A DNA stretch of 64,000 nucleotides from Paenibacillus massiliensis subsp. panacisoli DSM 21345 (GCF_000426545.1 NZ_AUFO01000015.1:124001-188000); one strand, 5' to 3'. Shown: positions 7,934-16,645, counted from the first letter of the stretch. The notes: a model not told the origin generated them from the sequence alone. Program-made: numbers and translations.

Positions 7934-9302
7934 ATTTTTCTCCTTCAGAAAAAAGAATGTGTTGGTATCTAGATTGAATATCAATCGTGGCAAAATCGCG
8001 ATAACGTTCAAACAGCTGAACAAATTTAAAAGTATAGTCAGCATTATTGATCACAATAGATTTATTGAATCCGTCCAGTAGGTATTGAAATCCATATGAG
8101 AAAGTATCTTTATTTAAATAGTAATAGGAGATTTCGTATAAAAAACGAGTGAGTCTTTCAGAAACAACCTGTTCAGTATAGGTACCAAGAGTTTGTTGAG
8201 GGTCCGCAATCCAGTTTTTAATCTCTGGTTTGTACTTATCAAGAATATGATTAATATCAACATTGTAGCGGTTAGCAACTACAACGATATTGATCAACGC
8301 AGATGAGATTTCATGCTGCTTTGCTTCAATGTATGCAATATATTCAGGGAGTATGCTTACATCGCCGGACAACAGTTTGTTCACAATGGTATTGGCATGA
8401 GCCCACTCTAGAAAAAGTGACTTCCAGTGCTCTGTCTCAGAGTCAGTTTCCATAACCCATTCCAAATCTGCATATTCATAGGTATGTTCTAATGCTTTTT
8501 TGTAATCTTTATTAAATTCACAGACGCTGGCTTGAAGTAACTGAGAGTATGCAATATAAGTAAATAGTGGTCTAGTAGTTGTTTTCTCATCGGCCGTTCT
8601 GCGCCTTCTTGAACTCTGCGACATGAAATACAGAATCTCTGCTTTTCTACCCATTTCTTTGGCGACCTCTTCAACCTTATCCCACCGTCGCAAGGAACGA
8701 TAGGTATTAGCCAGATCCTTGAGTGCATCCAACTGATCAATCTCATCCAGACGCTCGACGAACGGCTCGAACTGAATGGCGGCTTGCAGATTCTTGGAAT
8801 GATCCTCTCCCAATCTTAAGGAGAAGAGACGATATTGACATAGAGCCAGGCGCTCTGAATGCTGTCTGCGCTCACTGGAGGCAACGACATCGTAAAGGAT
8901 TGCCGCAGCTTCACGCTTGTTATCCTGAAAGAAATCCTCGGCCGTCTCGAACAATAATGGAGAGTACGTCAAATTATCAATTAGCAGGGCTACAGCCTTC
9001 TCCATACAGCTCAGCTTGCCGAGCTCAGCACATCGATACAGGAAGGGTCTGATCCTCCGCCAGTTCAGTGGCGCATTGATAAGACATTCTTCAATGTACT
9101 GTTCGTAAAAATGCCCATGCTCCAGCCCCATTACGGTGGTAATGCGGTCAAGCTGGTCCACGGCAATCACTTTGTTACCGCTTAGAATTGAACTGATCGT
9201 TCCTGGATTAAGGCCTGAGATTTTTCCCAGTTGACTAATATTAAGTGCTTTCAACTCCATGTAGTTCTCAAGTTCTGTGCGAATCGTGGTTGCCTGTGCC
9301 AA
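7896..9302 (-). CDS. HTH-TPR quorum-sensing regulator of the RNPP/AimR-like (AloR) type
   Basis: A 468-residue protein with an N-terminal XRE-type helix-turn-helix (residues about 8-62, core ISQLGKISGLNPGTISSILSGNK) and about 400 residues of helical repeats of the TPR kind. Members of this group (PlcR, NprR, PrgX, AimR, Paenibacillus AloR) bind a re-imported oligopeptide in the TPR part, which changes DNA binding. A small exported-peptide gene overlaps its 3' end, as expected for a cognate pair. The TTG start at 9302 is six bases after AAGGGGTG; a GTG at 9311 overlaps that site. The regulon is unknown; the adjacent Spo0E-like gene is a natural candidate. Similarity to AimR raises a prophage origin, but no phage genes are nearby. 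Confidence 0.75.
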   Translation of the reverse strand: MAQATTIRTELENYMELKALNISQLGKISGLNPGTISSILSGNKVIAVDQLDRITTVMGLEHGHFYEQYIEECLINAPLNWRRIRPFLYRCAELGKLSCMEKAVALLIDNLTYSPLLFETAEDFFQDNKREAAAILYDVVASSERRQHSERLALCQYRLFSLRLGEDHSKNLQAAIQFEPFVERLDEIDQLDALKDLANTYRSLRRWDKVEEVAKEMGRKAEILYFMSQSSRRRRTADEKTTTRPLFTYIAYSQLLQASVCEFNKDYKKALEHTYEYADLEWVMETDSETEHWKSLFLEWAHANTIVNKLLSGDVSILPEYIAYIEAKQHEISSALINIVVVANRYNVDINHILDKYKPEIKNWIADPQQTLGTYTEQVVSERLTRFLYEISYYYLNKDTFSYGFQYLLDGFNKSIVINNADYTFKFVQLFERYRDFATIDIQSRYQHILFSEGEKYEKKTNNWGCTD

Positions 9303-9615
9303 TATAACCACCCCTTAAAGCTTAACATTAGGATCTGATGATCGTCCAGATATACGTTTGGAATAATTTATTAAATTTTTAACTAAAAGAACGCTACTAT
9401 GTAAGGGAGCCTTGTCTTCAATCCATCATCAAATTCATATGTAATTTTTTTCCTTATGATTGTTACAAATATAACCATTTATTGGACGTCGGTCAATTGT
9501 TTTCTTCAAATTTCTATTAATCTGGGTTGGATAAGAGGCTTTCTTCTCTCTTCGACCTTATCCAGCTATGCTAAAATAAACTCCAGTTCAGTTCATAAAG
9601 AAGGAGGAGAGGACG
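9303..9615. other. Divergent intergenic region with inverted repeat
   Basis: A 313-base AT-rich gap between divergent genes, so it must hold both promoters. TGGATAAG at 9528-9535 and CTTATCCA at 9557-9564 form a perfect 8-base inverted repeat just before the gene at 9616, a possible operator or leader hairpin. No gene is seen. Confidence 0.4.
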
Positions 9616-10287
9616 ATGAAACGAATGGGCTGTCTGCATGCTCACTATTCGAATATCTCCTATATTGAAGAAGCATTTCACGATAAAGGGATTCAGTGGA
9701 TGCATTTTGTAGACCCAGGGCTTGTATACAGCTCAGACCCAGAGCGCGATCCGGGTGAGGAGGGGGCGAAGCGGCGTGTTAGGGAGCAATTGGATTGGAT
9801 GCAGCGATGCCAACTGGATGCGATTCTGATCACCTGTACCTACTACGCTGCTCTGTTGTCACAACTCAGCGATCCCATATCCACCGATATTCCGATCCTG
9901 ACGATTGATGAGCCTTATTTTGTGGAGCTTTGCCGTACGAATACCCCTCAGCTACTCCTGTTCACCAACCCTGAGACGGTACAGGGGACGATGAGCCGTT
10001 TACAGCAATATGCCGTCCGTTCAGGTCAGACTGTACAGGTGGATACGGAGGTCATTGACGGGGCCTTTCCACTCCTTATGCAGGGAGACAAGGAAACGTA
10101 TGATGTTGTTATATCGGAGCATATTCGCTTGCTGCTAGAGCAGAAACCTGATTATAGACTCTCTGTAGCTCAGCTATCTATGGTAGATACTGTGAAAGGA
10201 CAGGTGGATCACAGGGGGAACCTGATCGGGCATCCGCTGAAGCCGCTGGTTCGCGAGGTGTTGTCAGTATTGCAGTTGGAATCCTGA
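9616..10287 (+). CDS. Conserved protein, possibly Asp/Glu racemase-like fold
   Basis: A 223-residue cytoplasmic protein with GGAGGAGAGG upstream of the ATG. It starts MKRMGCLHAHYSNISYIEEAF and has a VDPGLVYSS segment, a Rossmann-like strand with a Cys (DAILITCTYYAAL) and a second strand (PQLLLFTNPETVQG). The first Cys sits where the catalytic Cys of the aspartate/glutamate/hydantoin racemase superfamily is found. I see no clear second catalytic Cys (the equivalent C-terminal stretch reads VAQLSMVDTV). Racemase activity is therefore doubtful and the fold assignment tentative. It stands alone between a divergent regulator and a kinase-like gene. Confidence 0.5.
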   Translation: MKRMGCLHAHYSNISYIEEAFHDKGIQWMHFVDPGLVYSSDPERDPGEEGAKRRVREQLDWMQRCQLDAILITCTYYAALLSQLSDPISTDIPILTIDEPYFVELCRTNTPQLLLFTNPETVQGTMSRLQQYAVRSGQTVQVDTEVIDGAFPLLMQGDKETYDVVISEHIRLLLEQKPDYRLSVAQLSMVDTVKGQVDHRGNLIGHPLKPLVREVLSVLQLES

Positions 10288-10429
10288 GCAGGATATCATC
10301 GTTTAGGCGAGAAATGAGATAGACACACAAGTGACTGTAACCAAGGCCTCTTCACGGGGAATACTGTTGCACGATCTTGATACTTTTAAAGACGGGAATA
10401 GAAGTAGTTCAGGAATGTGGAGGACGTAC

Positions 10430-10972
10430 ATGTATCGTATTGTTATTTTTCAAGGGCCAAGCGCTTCGGGTAAAAGCACGCTTCAGGCTATGCTGGGACT
10501 GCCGCGCGTAGTCACCTGGACGTCTAGACCACCTCGGGACGGTGAGAAGCATGGACAGCATTATTTCTTCGCTACGCGAGAAGAGCTTGAGTCAATGTAC
10601 AGACAAGGTGGTATGGCAGAGATGTCTACCTATCACGGGGAGCTATACGGAACTTCACTTCGCTCACTGCAAGAGGCCATAGAGGGAGGAATGACCGTCT
10701 CTACTGTTATGGATGCACAGGGGGCAGCAGTGGTGAAGGCGCTTTTTCCTGACCAGACGCTTCTAATTGGCATCGCAGCAGACCGGGAGCAGATTCACAA
10801 GCGACTGCTGGAGCGCCAGAGCTCTCCTGAGGAGATCGAGCGCCGTCTCATGGGCTTTGATCAGGAGACACAAAGTTTGGGGCAGTGTGATCTAATCATT
10901 AATAATAATGATGAACAGCTGCAGAAGGCCGAGGGTGTAATCCAACTTCTGAAGCAGGCACTGTTAAAGTAG
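10430..10972 (+). CDS. Guanylate kinase-like P-loop protein
   Basis: A 180-residue protein starting at ATG 10430, six bases after GGAGG. The P-loop GPSASGKST lies at residues about 8-16. It is followed by the nucleobase-binding stretch TSRPPRDGEKHGQHYFF, matching the GMP-binding T-S-R-x-x-R-x-x-E-x-x-G-x-x-Y-x-F pattern of guanylate kinases. A lid region with RLLERQ and a helical C-terminus follow. Housekeeping gmk usually lies with rpoZ and coaBC, so this isolated copy is probably a paralogue with a related nucleotide or regulatory substrate. pyrK-pyrD follow about 240 bases downstream, which may hint at nucleotide metabolism, but a strong hairpin separates them. Confidence 0.65.
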   Translation: MYRIVIFQGPSASGKSTLQAMLGLPRVVTWTSRPPRDGEKHGQHYFFATREELESMYRQGGMAEMSTYHGELYGTSLRSLQEAIEGGMTVSTVMDAQGAAVVKALFPDQTLLIGIAADREQIHKRLLERQSSPEEIERRLMGFDQETQSLGQCDLIINNNDEQLQKAEGVIQLLKQALLK

Positions 10973-11030
10973 TTGATGTAGTATTTTGTGCGGGGCGGAA
11001 AGGCTGAACAAGGGCCCGCGAAATGAACAC

Positions 11031-11066
11031 AGCCACTGTGAATAGGTTAATCCTATGACAGTGGCT
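11031..11066. repeat. Strong hairpin between the kinase-like gene and pyrK
   Basis: AGCCACTGT (11031-11039) pairs with ACAGTGGCT (11058-11066), and inside it ATAGG (11042-11046) pairs with CCTAT (11052-11056). There is no T run after it, so it is not a standard terminator. It could be a protein-binding or leader structure upstream of pyrKD. Confidence 0.55.
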
Positions 11067-11208
11067 TGTGTGATATACTTCCAGATCATCGGTTAATTGA
11101 ATAACTATAGCATGATCCTGCGCCCATTTTGAAGGTGAGTGATTCATTTCACATGTGAAATCCGCCCTTTGTATTATAGTGAGAGGAATGCAAAAGGGGA
11201 GGTTCACT

Positions 11209-11913
11209 GTGGCTAAAGTAATCTCAAATGTCCGGTATGCTCCGGATATCAGTGTGTTGAAGGTGGAAGGCGATTATGCAGGCGCGATGGGGCAATTTTA
11301 TATGCTGCGCTGCTGGGACAGCTTTCCCGTGTTGTCACGTCCGATCAGTATATATGACATAGGGGACGGCTATATCGCATTCATGTTCCGAATCGTCGGC
11401 ACGGGGACAGAGCTACTCTCCGGATTGCAGCCAGGAGACGAGGTCCAACTGGAAGGACCATTTGGTCAAGGCTTCCCCGAGGTGGAAGGCCGCATAGCAC
11501 TGGTAGGGGGAGGCATGGGAACAGTACCTCTATATATGGCTGCCAAGCGGTATACACAGGCTGAGGTATTTCTGGGATTTTCGACAGCGGCCTTTGGCGT
11601 GTCTGCTTTTGAGGAACGGACAAGTCAGGTCACGGTTACGGTAGGTGCCGAGAGTATTTTGGAGCATGTCCAGCCTGAGCGCTATGAGTATATTTTTGCC
11701 TGTGGTCCACATCTGATGCTGGAGGCGCTGGCTCACAAGGTAGAGGGGACTGGAGTACGATTGTTCCTGTCTGCTGAGAAGCGTATGGCCTGTGGGATAG
11801 GAGCCTGTCTGGTATGCTCTGTGCAAGGAACCCATGGCAATCGCAAGGTATGCAAGGATGGGCCCGTATTTGAAGCAGGGGAGGTGGATTGGAATGCACT
11901 CCATGACCTGTAA
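11209..11913 (+). CDS. pyrK: Dihydroorotate dehydrogenase B, electron-transfer subunit
   Basis: A 234-residue flavoprotein passing electrons from the class 1B dihydroorotate dehydrogenase to NAD in pyrimidine synthesis. The N-terminal FAD-binding barrel holds LSRPISIYD. The NAD-binding half has [13 protein letters not shown] and FACGPHLML. The C-terminal 2Fe-2S cluster motif CGIGACLVC followed by a fourth Cys in [10 protein letters not shown] is typical of PyrK. GTG at 11209 is preceded by GGGGAGG at six bases. The gene overlaps pyrD by 20 bases. The pair stands apart from other pyrimidine genes in this window. Confidence 0.88.
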   Translation: MAKVISNVRYAPDISVLKVEGDYAGAMGQFYMLRCWDSFPVLSRPISIYDIGDGYIAFMFRIVGTGTELLSGLQPGDEVQLEGPFGQGFPEVEGRIALVGGGMGTVPLYMAAKRYTQAEVFLGFSTAAFGVSAFEERTSQVTVTVGAESILEHVQPERYEYIFACGPHLMLEALAHKVEGTGVRLFLSAEKRMACGIGACLVCSVQGTHGNRKVCKDGPVFEAGEVDWNALHDL

Positions 11914-12826
11914 TATAGCAGGGGTAGAGCTGAAGAATCCGGTCATTATGGCCTCCGGTACCTTCGGCTTTGGCCGGGAATATGCGCAGTTCTATGATCC
12001 TTGTCTACTGGGAGGTATTTCTGGCAAGGGCATTACGCTTCACCCTCGCGCGGGCAACAAAGGCTCGCGGATGCAAGAGACGGCGTCAGGAATGATGAAC
12101 AGTGTAGGTCTGGAGAATCCGGGAGTGGAGGCCTTTCTAAGGGATGAACTGGAGTCCATGACACAATGGGATACCGCGGTTATGATCAATCTTGGAGGAG
12201 CCGACATCGAAGAGTACGTAAAAGCTGCGAGTATTATCAATGATGCCTGTGCTGCTCAGCGTCGGGAAGGACTACGGACAGCGGACATGCTAGAGCTCAA
12301 TATTTCCTGCCCGAATGTGAAGGAGGGCGGTATGCAGTTCGGTATCCGCACAGAGGTGGCTCGTCAGGTCGTACGAGCGGTACGAATGGCAACAGCCCTT
12401 CCGCTGATCGTGAAGCTGTCTCCAGGAGCGGAGGATTTGACGGCTATGGCGGTCATGTGTGAAGAGGAGGGGGCGGACGGTATCTCGCTGGTCAATACCT
12501 TTCAGGCCATGAAGATTGATATCCGTCGCCGTCGCAGTGCCTTTCAGCAGACTTATGCAGGTCTATCGGGACCAGCGATCAAGCCAATCGCTCTACGGAT
12601 GGTCCATCAGACAGCCCAAGCGGTGCGCATTCCGGTCATAGGAATGGGAGGCATCACCTCCGCTGAGGATATCGTAGAATTCATCATGGCAGGGGCTGCT
12701 GCCGTGCAGGTAGGGACGTATAATTTCATGAATCTGCGAGCAGGGGTGGAGCTGATCTCAGGCCTGGAAGCATGGATGAGTCAAGAAAAAGTACAAGCTC
12801 TGGATGAGATTAGAGGAATTGTATAG
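11894..12826 (+). CDS. pyrD: Dihydroorotate dehydrogenase B, catalytic subunit (class 1B)
   Basis: A 310-residue FMN-binding TIM barrel converting dihydroorotate to orotate. Motifs: [19 protein letters not shown] at the N-terminus, [21 protein letters not shown], and [11 protein letters not shown] with the Cys base that marks class 1 enzymes. The barrel end has [22 protein letters not shown] and a phosphate loop with QVGTYNF. GGGGAGGTGG precedes the ATG at 11894; a second ATG at 11903 is possible. It overlaps the end of pyrK and works as a heterotetramer with it. No other pyrimidine gene follows. Confidence 0.9.
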   Translation: MHSMTCNIAGVELKNPVIMASGTFGFGREYAQFYDPCLLGGISGKGITLHPRAGNKGSRMQETASGMMNSVGLENPGVEAFLRDELESMTQWDTAVMINLGGADIEEYVKAASIINDACAAQRREGLRTADMLELNISCPNVKEGGMQFGIRTEVARQVVRAVRMATALPLIVKLSPGAEDLTAMAVMCEEEGADGISLVNTFQAMKIDIRRRRSAFQQTYAGLSGPAIKPIALRMVHQTAQAVRIPVIGMGGITSAEDIVEFIMAGAAAVQVGTYNFMNLRAGVELISGLEAWMSQEKVQALDEIRGIV

Positions 12827-12873
12827 TTTTATATATTTTTGTTCGCTTTTTCGTTCTCTAAAACTAAGGTATA

Positions 12874-12882
12874 TGTTATAAT
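12874..12882 (+). promoter_or_regulatory. Extended -10 promoter of the small toxin gene
   Basis: TGTTATAAT is an extended -10 element (TG-n-TATAAT) with no good -35 box. It lies 66 bases before the toxin start, leaving a 5' leader of about 60 bases, as is common in type I toxin mRNAs. Confidence 0.5.
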
Positions 12883-12947
12883 ATTCCATAACAACAGAAT
12901 GGCTTAGATGGGCGGTCGGCTAGTCTCCTGTAGGGGAGGTGAAGCCT

Positions 12948-13061
12948 GTGGAGGTGAAGGATGCACTGACACTCATGATGACGTTCGGTTCGCTGCTGAT
13001 TGCGCTGATTGGACTTGTCGTCACCATTGTCGTTGCACTGACCCAAGACAAAAAGAAATAG
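12948..13061 (+). CDS. Type I toxin, holin-like hydrophobic peptide
   Basis: A 37-residue peptide beginning MEVKDALTLMMTFG, with one hydrophobic helix (SLLIALIGLVVTIVVAL) and the basic tail TQDKKK. This is the pattern of the small proteins annotated in Firmicutes as putative holin-like toxins, which insert in the membrane when not silenced. GTG at 12948 follows GGGGAGGTG at about seven bases. Its mRNA would end at the terminator at 13143-13176. A promoter and terminator on the opposite strand define an RNA antisense to the 3' end, the usual type I arrangement (compare txpA/RatA and bsrG/SR4). Confidence 0.8.
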   Translation: MEVKDALTLMMTFGSLLIALIGLVVTIVVALTQDKKK

Positions 13062-13169
13062 ACCGCCCTGTCGAAAGGTAAGCGGTCTATCTCATGTACC
13101 AATGCCTGCAGCCTACCGCCCTTGTAAGCGGACTGTTGCCGAAGAGTAAGGATGCGCCAACATCCTTAC
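13048..13169 (-). ncRNA. Predicted antisense RNA antitoxin
   Basis: A minus-strand promoter with -35 TAGACA (13204-13199), a 17-base spacer and -10 TATAGA (13181-13176) would start transcription near 13169. The transcript begins with a stable hairpin (complement of the toxin terminator). It ends at AGACCGC...GCGGTCT (13088-13082 with 13066-13060) followed by ATTTCTTTTT. It covers about 120 bases, complementary to the toxin stop codon and 3' untranslated region. Expression and the exact 5' end are inferred. Confidence 0.65.
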
Positions 13170-13176
13170 TCTTTTT
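13143..13176 (+). terminator. Terminator of the toxin mRNA
   Basis: AGAGTAAGGATG (13143-13154) pairs perfectly with CATCCTTACTCT (13161-13172), followed by TTTT. The same sequence read on the other strand forms the 5' hairpin of the antisense RNA. Confidence 0.8.
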
Positions 13177-13204
13177 CTATAGACGATAGAATATAATCTG
13201 TCTA
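13176..13204 (-). promoter_or_regulatory. Promoter of the antisense RNA
   Basis: TAGACA, 17 bases, TATAGA on the minus strand: close to the sigma-A consensus. No protein-coding gene lies immediately downstream in this direction. Confidence 0.6.
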
Positions 13205-13414
13205 CAGTGGAGCTAACCATTCTATCATCATAAGAAAAACTTCCGCTAAGTGCGGTCTGTCTTCTGTGAAGCAAGTCGACAGATGTTATTCTTAGGGTAC
13301 ACAATCTTTTTACATTTTATCACAAAGTTGGTCATATTGACAACGGAGCATACGCCTTAATCTGCAGCTTTCATGGGCTATTGTCTACAGGAGTAGGTCT
13401 CAATCCCATCCACA

Positions 13415-15775
13415 TTAATCCTGCCCTACGCTCTCCAGAATGGCATCCCCGGCAGCGCTGATACGGATGTGAGCATAGCGGGCATTTGTCTGTACATCCA
13501 ATCCAGTGCCTTCTGGCACAAAATAGCTCTCAATCCCATAGTAGATCCCACCACCTCCGGACATCCTGCCGTTCAGCACGAGCTCTCCGGTCTCAAGCGT
13601 CTCACCAGGCTGATATAGTCGTTGGAAGGTGTAGACCCCGTCGGCACCCGGGGCAAGCACGACGCTTACCCGTGCTCTATAAGGCATTGCAATCAGCTTC
13701 TCCTGTGCTGGAGATGGCGGATTTGAGATGGTATAGCCCAGTTGTACATAGTCCCCTTGCAGCAGTGAGCGGGGGTCCACTGGCATGAGCTCCAGCTTCA
13801 CTGTTGTTCCTGACTGCAGCAGTGTCTCCTTGTAGACTGTCACAGAGCCGATGTAAGCCAACTGCAGTAGAATCACCAGCCCGATGGCAATCGTACGTCT
13901 GCGAATCAAGCTGTTGTGCGGTATGGAGTCAGCGGCCTCGGAGCTATCTGCGGCCCGACGGGCAGCTATATAAGCGAGCGCCAGCGCAAGGATACCCAAG
14001 AGAGCCAGTGTCAGAGACTTGTGCAGCAAGGGCCATAGAAGGTCATAATACTGGAAGCCGATAAACAAGAACCAGAACACCACGCTTATAGTCGCATGAA
14101 GTATCCTATGCTGCTGGAGGTATCGGAATGCCAGATAAGTGACTACAATAAAGTTCAAAATATTGAACATTAAGTGACCGTAAGAAATCGCGGACTGTAG
14201 GAAAGTCAGCCACAGCAGGAAGAGCAGCGTGAAGAACAAGCTGCTTTCTCCGAGATGCTTGCGTGCATTCTCATGCAAGGACGGGGCTGTCAGACGGGAG
14301 TGAGCAGCCAGAAGTCCTCCGTTGATCAGAGCCAATATCATCATCATGTAAGTGAAGCTGCGCGGTACGTCGTCCAGCAGCTGATACAGCATCATGCCCA
14401 TGCTGAGATTCCAGATGGCATGCGTGGCCCATAGCTGTGTCCGTCCTTCGGAGCGCAGCCATCCAAGTCCGATCAATAACGTGATGATCATGGATACAGC
14501 GAGGTTATCTATCCATAGTGCAGCGATGACCCCGATAATGTACCCGATGCAGAGCATTGTATAACGAATCACGGAATCCACGGAACGCCATATCGTCATG
14601 GAGACCATGAAGATTAGACTCAGAGCGAGCAATCCATACTCTGGATGCGACAGTCCGGTGGTAATGAGCGCTAGCCCGATCAGGGAAATGCTTCCGATCA
14701 GAATCCCTACGATCTTAATGATTCGGGATACGAGTACGCTCATGATCGAACGTGCATCGTGTGTCGAATCTGATGGTACAGGCTTCGATTCTAAGCTGTC
14801 TGCCGGGGCAGCGATCTCCCGATCAGTGTGTGCTTCATCGACACCAGATTCGGCATTTCTGGACTGCTCCAGCCTGCGCAAATAGCGGAAGAACAGTACA
14901 TTTCCCGTCAGCAGCGCTGCGACGAAGATCAGGCCGTACAGAAAAAATAGCGTCGACGAGTGATACACCGTCAGCTCAATGAATTTGAAGACCGCGAAGC
15001 CCGAGACAGCCAGTGCATTCAGAGCTACGAAGGTCGTATTGAAACGCACATGAAGGAAGTAATAGAAGCCTGCTGCCAGCATCCCCACCCAGAGCACATT
15101 TAGATACACTCCATAGGTCTCGTAATAGAAGGAGTTGGACAGGAACCAGAGCGTAATGTGCAGTACGACGAAGCTAAGTATACGCAAGGCGGGTGAACGT
15201 AGTCTGCGACTCTCGATCAGGATGAATAGCACCAGATTCACCAGCAGGAAAATGAATCCATACATAAGCATATAGGGCTCTTCATACGCCATGAATACAG
15301 AGGACGGTATGAAGTAGAACCATAGCGCCAGATGTACAAGGAAGTACGACAATACATAAAACGCTGGATAGCGCGTAATCCAGGCCAAGAGCAGTGCAGG
15401 GATGGACCAGACCAGAAACAGTACATAGCTATTGGCGTGAGCATTGTAGATCTGATCCAATAAGGCAACCGCCGTTCCGAAGGAGATACAGCCCCCGACT
15501 AGCACAATATTTGACAGGAAATGCTGATGTCCGAATAGCCCCTTCATGCGGCTCAGCACAAAGGATACTCCATAGAACAGGATGACAAGTCCGGTCGCCA
15601 GAGAAATTTTCCCCAGCCGATCCATACCACCCCAGTTCGCAGCGAAGAAATAGATCATGGCTGACAGAATGAGCGAGATTCCCAGCAGAAAGCCCAGTCG
15701 CACCGCTTGAAGTCGTAACATGAGTTCCACAGATCCTTTCCCGGTTGCGCGTAATGTGATTGTAGATGTTTTCAT
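13415..15775 (-). CDS. Large membrane protein, DUF2157 plus GDYXXLXY domain
   Basis: A polytopic membrane protein of about 786 residues with some 20 hydrophobic segments. The N-terminal half matches DUF2157 (FFAANWGGMDRLGKISLATG and the following helices). A hydrophilic cytoplasmic loop follows at about residues 315-350. The C-terminal part ends with an extracytoplasmic domain holding DPRSLLQGDYVQLGY, the GDYXXLXY signature. These two modules are often separate neighbouring genes; here they are one protein. Function unknown. The start is uncertain: ATG 15775 was chosen, TTG 15802 and ATG 15721 are possible, and none has an ideal ribosome binding site. No operon partner. Confidence 0.75.
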   Translation of the reverse strand: MKTSTITLRATGKGSVELMLRLQAVRLGFLLGISLILSAMIYFFAANWGGMDRLGKISLATGLVILFYGVSFVLSRMKGLFGHQHFLSNIVLVGGCISFGTAVALLDQIYNAHANSYVLFLVWSIPALLLAWITRYPAFYVLSYFLVHLALWFYFIPSSVFMAYEEPYMLMYGFIFLLVNLVLFILIESRRLRSPALRILSFVVLHITLWFLSNSFYYETYGVYLNVLWVGMLAAGFYYFLHVRFNTTFVALNALAVSGFAVFKFIELTVYHSSTLFFLYGLIFVAALLTGNVLFFRYLRRLEQSRNAESGVDEAHTDREIAAPADSLESKPVPSDSTHDARSIMSVLVSRIIKIVGILIGSISLIGLALITTGLSHPEYGLLALSLIFMVSMTIWRSVDSVIRYTMLCIGYIIGVIAALWIDNLAVSMIITLLIGLGWLRSEGRTQLWATHAIWNLSMGMMLYQLLDDVPRSFTYMMMILALINGGLLAAHSRLTAPSLHENARKHLGESSLFFTLLFLLWLTFLQSAISYGHLMFNILNFIVVTYLAFRYLQQHRILHATISVVFWFLFIGFQYYDLLWPLLHKSLTLALLGILALALAYIAARRAADSSEAADSIPHNSLIRRRTIAIGLVILLQLAYIGSVTVYKETLLQSGTTVKLELMPVDPRSLLQGDYVQLGYTISNPPSPAQEKLIAMPYRARVSVVLAPGADGVYTFQRLYQPGETLETGELVLNGRMSGGGGIYYGIESYFVPEGTGLDVQTNARYAHIRISAAGDAILESVGQD

Positions 15776-15829
15776 TATAGAGGACTTTACCTTTGGCTCC
15801 AAATGATAAATCAGGTAAGAATTCAGGTA

Positions 15830-15860
15830 TTGACCCTCACGCTTCGTGATACTTTATAGT
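15830..15860 (+). promoter_or_regulatory. MerR-type promoter with 19-bp spacer
   Basis: -35 TTGACC (15830-15835) and -10 TATAGT (15855-15860) are 19 bases apart, the over-long spacing that MerR proteins correct by twisting DNA. The spacer holds the inverted repeat TCACG-CTT-CGTGA. It lies 24 bases before the MerR-TipAS gene, implying autoactivation. Confidence 0.75.
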
Positions 15861-15883
15861 CAGTGGTGAAGGGAGGATGAATC

Positions 15884-16645
15884 ATGGCCATGAGAGTAAA
15901 AGAGGTCGCCAAGCTGGCAGGCATTAGTGTGCGCACACTGCATCATTATGATGAGATCGGTCTGCTCGTCCCCAATGAAGTGACTACAGCAGGGTATCGT
16001 CTGTACTCGGAGGATGACCTGGCTCGGCTACAGCAGATTCTGTTTTTCAGGGAGCTGGATTTCCCACTCAAGCAGATTCAGGAGATTCTGAGCAGTCCTT
16101 CTTTTGACCGGGTAGAGGCGCTGGAGCTGCAGCAGAATATGCTGCGTGAGAAGCGACGGAGGCTTGATGTGATGATTGATACGATTGAGAAGACGCTGCA
16201 ATCTACAAGAGGAGAGATAACGATGACAGCAAGCGAACAATTTAAGGGTTTTGATTTCGGGAGTAATCCCTATGAGGAGGAAGCGCGCAAGCGCTGGGGA
16301 GATGAAGCCGTGGCCAATGCCAAAGTCAAGGGAATGCCCGCAGATGAGAAGCAGGCCATGTCTGATCGCATGAATGCTATCTACTTCAGGCTCGCTGCAC
16401 TACGAAATGGTGTACCAGACAGCACTGAGGCACAGGAGGCCATCGGGGAGTGGTATGCATTTCTCAATAGCATGGGTAGTCACAGCTATACGCTGGAGGC
16501 CTTCAAGGGCTTGGGGCAGATGTATGTGGACGATGAACGTTTTACCCGCAATATCGATCAATTCGGAGCAGGACTTGCTGTGTTCATGCGAGATGCCATG
16601 GCGATCTATGCTGTTCGGCGGGAGGACTTACAAGAGAATAGCTGA
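15884..16645 (+). CDS. MerR-family multidrug-responsive activator with TipAS domain
   Basis: A 253-residue regulator. Residues about 3-72 are a MerR winged helix ([24 protein letters not shown]), then a long dimerisation coiled coil to about 115, then a TipAS domain ([14 protein letters not shown] to the C-terminus) that binds thiopeptide or other antibiotic-like ligands. The length and order match TipAL of Streptomyces and Mta of B. subtilis, which activate their own promoter and efflux genes. GGGAGG precedes ATG 15884. The promoter in front has the 19-bp spacer expected for self-activation. No efflux gene is directly downstream, so its other targets lie elsewhere. Confidence 0.88.
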   Translation: MAMRVKEVAKLAGISVRTLHHYDEIGLLVPNEVTTAGYRLYSEDDLARLQQILFFRELDFPLKQIQEILSSPSFDRVEALELQQNMLREKRRRLDVMIDTIEKTLQSTRGEITMTASEQFKGFDFGSNPYEEEARKRWGDEAVANAKVKGMPADEKQAMSDRMNAIYFRLAALRNGVPDSTEAQEAIGEWYAFLNSMGSHSYTLEAFKGLGQMYVDDERFTRNIDQFGAGLAVFMRDAMAIYAVRREDLQENS

